DNA from: JAHCHG01 sp038246645
GTDB taxonomy: Bacteria; Acidobacteriota; Blastocatellia; Pyrinomonadales; Pyrinomonadaceae
Direction: 5' to 3'
Assembly (NCBI GenBank): GCA_038246645.1
Contig: JBBRVS010000033.1
Span: 1 to 34,041 of the forward strand
Length of the DNA: 34,041 nt
Numbering within the stretch: position 1 is the first letter of the stretch; every line of letters starts with the position of its first letter. Below the pieces are notes generated by a model. The model was not told the DNA's origin. It did no database searches and saw nothing but the letters and a program-made list of their open reading frames with translations. Below are positions 24,501-31,200 of this stretch, piece by piece. Made by a program: the position numbers and the translations under genes.

Positions 24501-24818
24501 CTGCAAACAAAAGAAACACAAAATTTTAGAATAGAGAAAGCTGTAGATGATTGGAAAGATGTTTTAGCAGATATAAAAAAAGGACTTGAGGAAAGATTCA
24601 GCCAATGGGTATATATTCAGCGTGAACTGCGTTTTTTTAATACAAAAGATACTTTTTATATATGTAAATCGCCACGTTTAATTGATTGGACACAATCGCA
24701 AGCTATTTCTGACGCAAATGATTTAATAGGAAAAACTCTTGCAAATATTGATTTGAATTCAGACAGGTTTGCACAAACCTCAAAATATGAAAATGCCATC
24801 GCTGACCAACCAAGATAA
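21588..24818 (+). CDS. Eco57I-like N6-adenine DNA methyltransferase (large restriction-modification protein)
   Basis: A 1076-residue protein. The N-terminal 330 residues are a domain I cannot name (VVFVAKAETPEEAREIHHSL, then FIIVSLPDQIRVYTGFDYD); the strand pattern resembles type I HsdR or IIG N-termini, but no clear catalytic triad is visible. The central methyltransferase has HGAVYTPEALADYLV, SAM-binding motif I DPCCGSGIFL (about 378-387) and catalytic motif IV NPPW (about 491-494), the gamma-class order typical of Eco57I-like enzymes. The C-terminal 500 residues include a probable target-recognition region, then VPSFSEHQVDLLAQLQTDLV like S-subunit coiled regions. It should methylate adenine. 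It is co-directional and overlaps or abuts the probable nuclease gene. AT-rich composition and position inside a Dnd locus suggest horizontal transfer. Confidence 0.88.
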   Translation: MTNMPLDNLLSNLGYSEKSGVKYYPFEAFSSLQSLSPLSRIVSRINEDNQNAQIHGTYVINPDYTDEELDINLQIDESLVNFQPVVFVAKAETPEEAREIHHSLWNTSFAPFIIVSLPDQIRVYTGFDYDPNNPNQGLLDEVDLTQTGLFADFSKVTMEALEKYNADSIDDGSIWQKLRNAPQDKFNYDNRVDKRLLKNLEDLEQVLIEKLSNFEKEDALKYIHAIIGKYIYFQYLYDREILTENWAKKRNIDLDKVLNRGATLSELIKLNDAIEFRFEGKIFPFPKDFKEVINSEIVDFVASVFYGDTAYGERVLFGIYDFSYIPIETLSYIYEQFLKAQGLSKKHGAVYTPEALADYLVNEINTVKPLKRGMKILDPCCGSGIFLVLTYRYLIELELQKRQQRNLTPDELKQIMNESIHGVELNLEACYVTEFSLILILLNYIEPPDLDRYDDFKFPNLHDKNIFEGDFFNPNKEFYPLTMSFDWVIGNPPWKAINIKKNKEDKNALEWIQSNSETRPVSDKRIETAFAWRATEFVAEDGCIGFVLPATQMLFNNKNTSKIFRQEFFRQNEVRRITNFSNFHYLLFQADVSAITVIYKKFVFGSEKKPIWHYSPFVANQILAQLGEGKVSRPVWTIIINKNEIKIISSKQAETGNSLVWKMAMWGSYEDERAFTRLRNTISQTFNAIRRSKRWNLHKGLELRHEEQNNEDDPIEEIDKWVFEKYGNDLKILNSKMLNESNFHFSIPSRALVPIPNQMRFVRQRRKIGYNLIPSPHLILNSQYAIYSDKDFAVGSQYAVAVPDDDANLLKAISIYFSSSVCRYLLFFMNPQWGISRTTLSKKDWEMLPVPSFSEHQVDLLAQLQTDLVTKEQQGEEVKILQEILDSKIEEILEIPESIKLLVHDFFNVKLSLNKGKTSNVKAVKKPQKMDLENYAERLRYELDEFVQDGNERHLITLIYSDELIVCQVNLLQTKETQNFRIEKAVDDWKDVLADIKKGLEERFSQWVYIQRELRFFNTKDTFYICKSPRLIDWTQSQAISDANDLIGKTLANIDLNSDRFAQTSKYENAIADQPR

Positions 24819-24819
24819 A

Positions 24820-25476
24820 ATGAAAAGTTTTTTTCAAAGCGATTATCCTGACTATTTCAGGCGAGATGTTCATAGGCTTTTAGTGTTTGGCTATAATTGG
24901 ATACGAAATGAAATTCATTCCGACACCGAAGAGCCTACAATAACGGTTAGAATGGCAGAAGCTATTAATACTGGACTAAATAAAATCGGACTTCTTCCTG
25001 ACAGATTACAAAGAGAACCATATTCAGTTTTTCCTGAACCAGCAGAAATAATTAAGAAAGATTCTCAAAATATAAAAGATGAACTTATTTATTTCGATAT
25101 AGTTTTTGAAGAATCAGGTGGACGATCCATTCCCCGTCGCCGTTATACTGTGGAGGCAAAGAGATTAAAGACTAATGGATTTTCTATAGGAAAATATTGT
25201 GATAAGGGAATAATGAGATTTGTCAATGAAATTTATGCTTCCGCATATCCAGAAGCGGCAATGATAGGTTTTTATCAAGATAAAGATGTAAACTATTGGT
25301 TTGGTGAATTAACTCGGAAATTTAAAGAAGATAAAACCACAAATAATATGGCAGTTGAGTTAGGATTAACGGAAATTAACATTATTTCGGAAATTTCATA
25401 CGAGTGGCTGAGCATTCATCAAAGAAAAACAAAAAATAAAATTCATCTACTTCACATTTTCTTAGACTGTTCATAA
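24820..25476 (+). CDS. Probable PD-(D/E)XK restriction endonuclease partner
   Basis: About 218 residues from the ATG at 24820, one base after the methyltransferase stop. In-frame ATGs at 24769, 24787 and 24793 would overlap the preceding gene and remain possible. The core DELIYFDIVFEE followed by RYTVEAKRLK fits a PD-(D/E)XK nuclease: an Asp at the end of one strand and E-x-K on the next (EAK). The helix before it (FRRDVHRLLVFGYNWIRNEI) and a later strand, AAMIGFYQDKDVNYWFGEL, fit that fold. With the adjacent methyltransferase it probably forms a restriction-modification pair. It converges on the dndC remnant with only 18 nt between. Function is inferred from motif and context; I cannot name the family. 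Confidence 0.65.
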   Translation: MKSFFQSDYPDYFRRDVHRLLVFGYNWIRNEIHSDTEEPTITVRMAEAINTGLNKIGLLPDRLQREPYSVFPEPAEIIKKDSQNIKDELIYFDIVFEESGGRSIPRRRYTVEAKRLKTNGFSIGKYCDKGIMRFVNEIYASAYPEAAMIGFYQDKDVNYWFGELTRKFKEDKTTNNMAVELGLTEINIISEISYEWLSIHQRKTKNKIHLLHIFLDCS

Positions 25477-25494
25477 AGACAAACCTGAAAGTTT

Positions 25495-26805
25495 CTAACA
25501 TCTCAAAGCCATATCAATATCCTGATAAATATTATGGCGGCGCATCAGACCGCTTTTGTCTTTTTCGATTTGTAAGAGTTGTTCGACCAGTTCGACCGGA
25601 ACGCCTTGTTCTTTGCAGATTTCTTCAAGCAAGGCACGGTCTTGGGCGCGACGTTGGTTAATTTCTTTATTCATCGCAAATTCTTCTCCAAAAACTTCGT
25701 AGTAAATTTTGGTGACGCTTGGCGCGTCGTGAAAATCGTGATACCAAATCCATTGAATACCGGAAATCTCTTCGCTTGTGATTAGCGGCATATCTATTGC
25801 CAACGGCAGTGCACTTTCAAAAGCCGTTTCAGTATTTCGGCGCGGGCTTCTTTTGTAAAAGGTCCGAGTCCGTCTTGGAGATTGCGGCGGAATTTGCGGC
25901 GCATTGTTTCGTCGTCGCGGATTTTTTTGAGCCAGTCGCGCATATCGAGAAGCGGTTCCATCCAGTATTCGCCCGTGTCAATTAAACCTTCCATTGATTT
26001 ATCGTGGTCAACGACGGTGCAAGTCCAGCAGCCGAAACGCGAATTGCCGCAACTTGGCGTTGTCGTGTCAATGACCAGCGGACATTCGCCGCCGGAAGCG
26101 TTGCGGTAAAGCGTGAAAAGTTTGCGATTACTACCCTTCCAAGGACTTGGAACTTGTAGAAGATATGTCCAGACGTGATTATCGGTTAAATCGGCAATCG
26201 GCGCAAAAACGTAAACGCCGGGCAATTGGTGTTTGCGAAGACGCGAATATTTGCGTTCGTGTTTCGCCATCGAAGCCTTGCGATTGGTGCTTTCGGCTTT
26301 GCGCGTGCCGAGTAAAATGATCGCTTCACCGTTATCGCCGAGTGTGTCCTTGATATATTTATTCGTCGGATTAATTTTCATTCTTTCCGTACACCAACGG
26401 AAAAAACGGTTTGGCGACGGATAACCTTTGCCTATAAGATTTATCCAAAACGTATCGCCTAAAATCGGCGTAACTTTGACAACTTTGATCGGGAATCCGT
26501 AATCTTCTCCGGCAGCGCGGATTTTATCAAGCGTGTTCGTCAATCCATCGCGCAACTGCCGGATTTTCAACCAGTGTATCGTTGCAGAGAACGTGAATTT
26601 CCCGTTCAAGCGGTTGTGTCTTTTGCAGTTCAAGTAGCGAGTAAAAAACGAGTTGAAGCAAAGTAGTTGAATTCTTGCCGCCCGAAAAGCCGACGATCCA
26701 AGGTCTTTTATCGTCGGCTAAATATTCGTCTTTGATTTCGGACTTTATATCTTCAATCAAAACGTGGGTGGAAATTTCGGCGAAACCTACACTTGCTGTC
26801 GTCAT
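25495..26805 (-). pseudogene. dndC: DndC-like phosphorothioation sulfurtransferase, two frameshifts
   Basis: Three overlapping frames on the minus strand together make one DndC (PAPS-reductase-like ATP-pyrophosphatase, inserting sulfur for DNA phosphorothioation). Frame 1 starts at 26805 and has the P-loop WIVGFSGGKNSTTLLQL and CNDTLVENPAVARWIDE. After one extra base near 26535 the next frame reads LDKIRAAGEDYGFPIKVVKV, GKGYPSPNRFFRWCTERMKI and the iron-sulfur cysteines CGNSRFGCWTCTVVDHDKSM, ending KRLL. After a second shift near 25818 (one T short in a T4 run) it continues MPLITSEEISGIQWIW to 25495. All catalytic features are present but in three frames. No dndA, dndB or dndD is in the window. 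Either it is decaying or the breaks are sequence errors. The dndD expected next is absent, replaced by the opposite-strand methyltransferase pair. Confidence 0.85.
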
Positions 26806-26909
26806 AATATTTTATGATTTAATTTCAACTACAACTTCTTTGAGAATTTTAAAAGTTTCAATAAAACATACAAAATCTAATGATTAAAAGCAAGATTTAT
26901 CACTTTTTT

Positions 26910-27644
26910 TCAACTTGCCGAGGCTTCTTCGGTTTGCTGCGGCTGGATATAGAGAATCCGCGCACAGCTTTCGCAGGTCATAATTTGGTTGCTGGTTTTT
27001 AGTTCGACCTGCATTTGCGGGCGAAGTGCCATAAAACACGCGCTGCACGAACCGTTGATGACTTCCGCCACGGCGATTCCGTCGCGGCTTCTCTGCGCCA
27101 TCCGGTTATAGACTGCGGCAAGCTGCGCGGGAAGCGTCAGGAAAATCTCGTCGCGTTTTTGTGTTTCGGCTTCAAATTCCTGCCGGTGCGCGTCGAGTTC
27201 GCCGTCAAATATCTTAAGTGCCGCATCGCGGTTTGCCTCGAGCGAATTCACTTCCTCGGCGCGTTCTTCCAAAACCTTTTCGACCTCTTCGATTTCGGTC
27301 ATTTTTTCCAAAACCTCGGTTTCGAGTTTTGAAACCTTTTTTTGCAAAGCGTCCAGTTCGCGCATTGCGGTTTCATATTGCTTCTGATCTTTTGCGCCTT
27401 GCAGGTTGCGATTGGCGCGGTCAATATAGGTTTTGTCGGTAATTATTTGATTTTCGAGTTCGGCGCGGATGTTTCGCGCTTCGTCGCGTGTATTTTGCAG
27501 TTCACGAATAGAAAAAGCGTGCTGTTCAAACTCCTGTTCAATACTAGCACGCCTTTCTTTTGCGGTTTCGATACTCTGTTTTAATTTGCGAATGTTGGTA
27601 TCTGTTTTCTGCAGTTCTATTAATTTCTCAAGTTCTGACTTCAC
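26910..27644 (-). CDS. C4-type zinc-ribbon coiled-coil protein
   Basis: A 244-residue cytoplasmic protein. Residues 1 to about 180 form a long charged coiled-coil hairpin (EKLIELQKTDTNIRKLKQSI, RNLQGAKDQKQYETAMREL, KLETEVLEKMTEIEEVEKVL). The C-terminus has a four-Cys zinc ribbon: NGSCSACFMALRPQMQVEL, then MTCESCARILY (two CxxC pairs). This is the widespread zf-RING_7/CT398-like family, whose role is not firmly established; binding to sigma-54 polymerase or flagellar export partners has been proposed for homologues. It stands alone on the minus strand upstream of the dndC remnant, with host-like composition. It is probably a core gene bordering the defence region. Confidence 0.88.
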   Translation of the reverse strand: MKSELEKLIELQKTDTNIRKLKQSIETAKERRASIEQEFEQHAFSIRELQNTRDEARNIRAELENQIITDKTYIDRANRNLQGAKDQKQYETAMRELDALQKKVSKLETEVLEKMTEIEEVEKVLEERAEEVNSLEANRDAALKIFDGELDAHRQEFEAETQKRDEIFLTLPAQLAAVYNRMAQRSRDGIAVAEVINGSCSACFMALRPQMQVELKTSNQIMTCESCARILYIQPQQTEEASAS

Positions 27645-27800
27645 GGTTAAAAAATCTCCCTTATCTTATAACTATTTTATTAAATTAGTTTTATTCTAAC
27701 CTACAATGCAAAAAAAAGGAAAATTGCGAATAAATTGATAACAAAACTCGAAAAGAAAACAGAAAACCGTTTCCGCGCTCAAATAGTTTTTTAATTCGAT

Positions 27801-27878
27801 TAACCGGTAATTTCGCCGGTTATTTACAAAACCGAGTAGGCGAAAAAGTAACCGGTTACTTTTTCGCCTACTCGGTTT
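27801..27878. terminator. Perfect 25-bp loopless palindrome plus a small hairpin
   Basis: Positions 27829-27853 (AAACCGAGTAGGCGAAAAAG then TAACC) and 27854-27878 are perfect reverse complements with no spacer, so the axis lies inside AACCGGTT. Just beside it TAACCGG/CCGGTTA arms form another hairpin at 27801-27822 sharing the AACCGGT core. The pair lies 60 nt past the stop of the large minus-strand repeat protein and probably terminates it. The remaining gap (27645-27938) is AT-rich and holds no gene. Confidence 0.65.
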
Positions 27879-27938
27879 ATTTTCCAAACATTTTTTATTA
27901 GAAAAAAGAATGTTCGGAAATCTGTCTTTGGTTGCAAA

Positions 27939-30137
27939 TTATCTGATGTAAGCATTTGAAATCGGCTGATCGCCCGTTGCTCCGAATCCGAAAATTTGCG
28001 TTCCCGAGGTCGAACCATTGATATACCAGGTCGCCGCCGATGGTCGGAAGATCGTCACATCAGCTATTCCGTCCCCGTCGTAATCGCCCGGCGCGGGAAT
28101 ATCGCCGGTTGTCCCGAACGGAACCGAGTAAAATGAAGAATTTTCCGATCTCAAGATAAACCATTCTCCGGTTGATGGACGGAAAAAAGCGACATCCGCT
28201 TTGCCGTCTCCCGTATAATCCGCCTGAACCGTTTTATCCGAAGATATTCCGAAGTTTGTCACAATCACTCCGGCAGATGAGCGATTAATCCACCAGGCTC
28301 CCGTAGACGGTCTGAAGATAGCAATATCGCTGCTGCCATCACCGTCATAATCCGCCGCCACCGGCAGATCGCCGTTTGCTCCGAAGGTTGTAATGATCGT
28401 TCCATTGCCGCTTGAACTAATAATAAACCAGGTTGCCGAAGAAGGACGGAATACGGCAGTATCCGCCTTTCCGTCGCCGTCAAAATCTGACGGAGTCGGA
28501 ATATCTGTGGACGTGCCGAACGGGAAGGAATAAAATGACGAGTCTTCGCTTCGGAGGATAAACCATTCGCCCGAAGAAGGTCTGTAGATAGCAATATCGG
28601 TTTTGCCGTCGCCCGTATAATCCGCCGGGACGATTTTATCTGCGGAAGCACCAAACTGAAAGAAACGATTCGAACCATCAGAAGAGCGTAAATACCACCA
28701 TTCTCCTCTAGCGGGTCGAAAAATACCGATGTCCGTTTTAGAATCACAGTCAAAATCAACGAAGGCAGACGGGACGACATCAATTGTTCGCCGCTCGAAT
28801 GCGCCGATGTCCGCACGCGGAGTTCCATTGCCGTCGCCATCCTGTGGTCGCGTAATTCCTCTCTGATCTACCGGCGGAAATGTGGACGGATTACCGGCAT
28901 CAATCGCCGGACTGCACGGACGTAAGGCGAGGGTTTTGGTCGGTCCGCCGTTGTCGCGCAACATACTATCAAATGAAGGATTAACGCCGAGCAAATTTCC
29001 GGTCGTATTGCCGGTAATGACGAGCGGTTCAAAATTGTTTCCGATAATGTTGTAGCCCTGCGAAACGAATGTGCCTACTGCTGCGATATTATTTTCTCCA
29101 CCCGGACTGGTGTTGCCCGCGAGAATCGAGTTGCCCATATTGAGAATCGCGCCGCCGACTAAACTTATACCTGCCGGAAGATTATTAGATTGCGCCGTAT
29201 TTTTGGAGATAGTAACGTTCGTCATCGCAAACGTTCCAAATGCAAGAGCAAGTGTTGCGCCGAAATTTCGATTACTGGCAAATGTCGTATTCGTCATCGT
29301 GTTGGTTGTTCCGAATGATGATATAAGTATGGTGTTGTTCACCGAATCATTGCCGTTGTTATAAAAAGCCGAGCCGCTAATCGTGAGTATTCCGGTACCG
29401 GGATTGCCGCTGGAAACAATTGTCGTCCCCGTATTACCGCTGGCATTGAACTGATTTTCGTAAAACGACGAATTATTGATTGTAACCGAGGCGCATTGTC
29501 CGCTTCCGCTGCCATTAGCCAGTGCACCGCCGCCGTTTGCGAAGTTTCTTGTAAAAACCGAGTTGTTCACAGTGATACTGCCCGACCGCCAACATCCGAT
29601 GCCACCGCCGGTATTACTGCCGCCGACATTATTTTTGAAAAGCACGTTATTAATGACGACCGGGACAAATGTCGCCCCCGGACTAGAAGGACCATTGTTG
29701 ATGCCGATGCCCGAGCCGGAACTGGCGAGGCTTCCTTCCTGGAAACCGAGCGTGATAGTTAAATTGTTGATCGTAACTGTTCCGATTGACGGCGAATTCA
29801 CGCCGCTGATTTCGAAGACGCGGCTCGCGTTGTTGCCGGAAACAGTTAGAAGATTCATTCCCGGACCGTTAATTGTTAGTGCGCCGTTGCCCGTAATTAA
29901 AATTTGAGTGCCGCCCAAAGTAATCGTGCGCGGAACATTGAAGCTCGAATCGAAAGCGATAATATCGTCGCCCGCCGCCGCGTTCGCGTCTAAAATCGCC
30001 TGCCGCAGACTGCCCGCGCCGCTGTCGTTTGTATTTGTTACGGTAAATGTTGCTGCTGAAATGCTTACAACTGAAATTAATATCGCAAAAATTGCTGCAA
30101 CAAAACTTGTTTTTAAATATTTTATAACTTTCTCCAT
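27939..30137 (-). CDS. Large secreted protein: beta-helix-like N-terminus and six VCBS/FG-GAP repeats
   Basis: A 732-residue exported protein. The ATG at 30135-30137 has an AGGAG site 8 nt upstream and opens a signal peptide (MEKVIKYLKTSFVAAIFAIL, cleaved near SISAA); longer starts would hide it. Next is FTVTNTNDSGAGSLRQAILD, the opening typical of CSLREA/'choice-of-anchor Q' parallel beta-helix proteins. An Asn-rich region of pectate-lyase-like coils follows (NNVLFKNNVGGS, NTAQSNNLPAGISLVGG). It ends in PSPAIDAG-like CSPAIDAGNP and PRADIGAFERR. The C-terminal 270 residues hold six 45-residue repeats of the form D-x-D/T-G-D-G-x-x-D-x-x-x-F/Y-R-P, which bind calcium in VCBS/FG-GAP folds. It is probably a cell-surface or released adhesin. 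No sorting domain is visible. The next gene (sigma factor) diverges. Confidence 0.88.
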   Translation of the reverse strand: MEKVIKYLKTSFVAAIFAILISVVSISAATFTVTNTNDSGAGSLRQAILDANAAAGDDIIAFDSSFNVPRTITLGGTQILITGNGALTINGPGMNLLTVSGNNASRVFEISGVNSPSIGTVTINNLTITLGFQEGSLASSGSGIGINNGPSSPGATFVPVVINNVLFKNNVGGSNTGGGIGCWRSGSITVNNSVFTRNFANGGGALANGSGSGQCASVTINNSSFYENQFNASGNTGTTIVSSGNPGTGILTISGSAFYNNGNDSVNNTILISSFGTTNTMTNTTFASNRNFGATLALAFGTFAMTNVTISKNTAQSNNLPAGISLVGGAILNMGNSILAGNTSPGGENNIAAVGTFVSQGYNIIGNNFEPLVITGNTTGNLLGVNPSFDSMLRDNGGPTKTLALRPCSPAIDAGNPSTFPPVDQRGITRPQDGDGNGTPRADIGAFERRTIDVVPSAFVDFDCDSKTDIGIFRPARGEWWYLRSSDGSNRFFQFGASADKIVPADYTGDGKTDIAIYRPSSGEWFILRSEDSSFYSFPFGTSTDIPTPSDFDGDGKADTAVFRPSSATWFIISSSGNGTIITTFGANGDLPVAADYDGDGSSDIAIFRPSTGAWWINRSSAGVIVTNFGISSDKTVQADYTGDGKADVAFFRPSTGEWFILRSENSSFYSVPFGTTGDIPAPGDYDGDGIADVTIFRPSAATWYINGSTSGTQIFGFGATGDQPISNAYIR

Positions 30138-30286
30138 TATTTTCTCCTGTAAAATAAAGCTGATTTTTTTCTTCCAGTTGTTTATGCGGAAAAAATTGAG
30201 AAAGGCGGACACAACTTTAAATATTTATTTTCTTTTTCAGGGAAATAAGCTAAAATCCGTTGTATAATCCAATTATTCAAATAATT

Positions 30287-30856
30287 ATGAATAACAAAAA
30301 GCCATCGGAAATCACGCAAATCCTTCAGGATTGGAATGAAGGCAATGAAGATGCGAAAGAGCGTCTGTTGCCGTTTGTGTATGACGAACTGAAACGGCAG
30401 GCGCGATTTTTTATGTCGCGGGAACGCGTTAATCACACCTTGCAGCCGACCGCACTGGTTCACGAAGCGTTCCTGCGTCTGAGCGAACAATCCGGCATTG
30501 ACTGGCAAAACCGGAATCATTTCTACGGCATTGCTTCGCGCCTGATGCGCCAGATTCTCGTTGATCACGCCCGCACGCACAGCGCGGCAAAACGCGGGAG
30601 CAGTCCGATTTATTTTTCGCTCGACGACGTGCAGATTCCGGTCGAAGACCGCGCCGGTTCGATCATGGCTTTAGACGAAGTTCTGCAAAATCTCGCCGAA
30701 TTCGACGAGCGGCAGGCAAAGATCGTCGAAATGCGTTTTTTCGGCGGAATGAGCAACAAGGAAATCGCCGAACATCTCGACATTTCTGAGCGAACCGTCG
30801 GGCGCGAATGGCAATCGGCGCGGCTCTGGCTGTACCGCGAACTCAATCAAAGATAG
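30287..30856 (+). CDS. ECF-type RNA polymerase sigma factor (TIGR02999-like)
   Basis: A 189-residue ECF-family sigma factor. ITQILQDWNEGNEDAKERLL is the usual start of this group; LLPFVYDELKRQARFFMSRE is region 2 and LQPTALVHEAFLRLSEQ with IDWQNRNHFYGIASRLMRQI is the diagnostic mid-part. Region 4 is MRFFGGMSNKEIAEHLDISE followed by RTVGREWQSARLWLYREL. Proteins of this type in Acidobacteria and Planctomycetes usually sit beside Ser/Thr kinases, as here. I chose the ATG at 30287 (MNNKKPSEIT); an ATG nine codons earlier (30260) is possible. No anti-sigma gene is adjacent, so the kinase may be the regulator or the target. It diverges from the secreted repeat protein. Confidence 0.9.
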   Translation: MNNKKPSEITQILQDWNEGNEDAKERLLPFVYDELKRQARFFMSRERVNHTLQPTALVHEAFLRLSEQSGIDWQNRNHFYGIASRLMRQILVDHARTHSAAKRGSSPIYFSLDDVQIPVEDRAGSIMALDEVLQNLAEFDERQAKIVEMRFFGGMSNKEIAEHLDISERTVGREWQSARLWLYRELNQR

Positions 30857-30868
30857 AAAGTAAATGTG

Positions 30869-31050
30869 TTGACAAAATAGGTTGGAAAGAAGGTACCGCC
30901 GTCCGTCTCGACGGATGCTTGCGCCGTCCGTCTCGGCGGCGTTTTGCGATAATTAACGAATATTTGAATTTCAACGAAAAGCGGCGGCGGGACGTACGCC
31001 GCGACAGCCGCCGAGACGGACGGCGGTACCTTTCTAACGTGCTTTGTCAA
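30869..31050. mobile_element. MITE-like element with long terminal inverted repeats (182 bp)
   Basis: The ends are TTGACAAA (30869) and TTTGTCAA (31050). The inverted arms pair over about 45 nt with small gaps: both contain AAGGTACCGCCGTCCGTCTC and a CGG(C/A) end. The inside holds a second copy of CGCCGTCCGTCTCGGCGGCG and a GC-rich centre. There is no credible coding sequence. It lies between the sigma factor and kinase genes, so it may carry a terminator or a promoter change for the kinase. The remaining gap to 31200 is AT-rich without genes. Confidence 0.6.
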
Positions 31051-31200
31051 TTCATGTAAAAAGTAGAGGGTTAAAGGTAAGACCGATTAGGAAAACTTTC
31101 TATAATCTTACGCAATTCAAAAAAATTTATGCTTTTTTGGCAGTTTTTTCTTAAAATTTTCGCATAAAGAAAAAAGACAAAAATTTTATCAACTCTATTT

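Noticed and set aside
21588..24818. BREX PglX methyltransferase
   Set aside because: No brxA/B/C, pglZ or brxL genes are present, and motif IV is NPPW beside a small nuclease. A restriction-modification pair fits better.
29476..29907. 143-aa plus-strand open frame inside the secreted repeat protein
   Set aside because: It is a Pro/Leu-rich shadow of the Asn/Gly-rich beta-helix region; no ribosome site or family.
30808..31059. Small gene spanning the end of the sigma factor and the MITE
   Set aside because: It consists of sigma-factor codons in another frame and element arms only.
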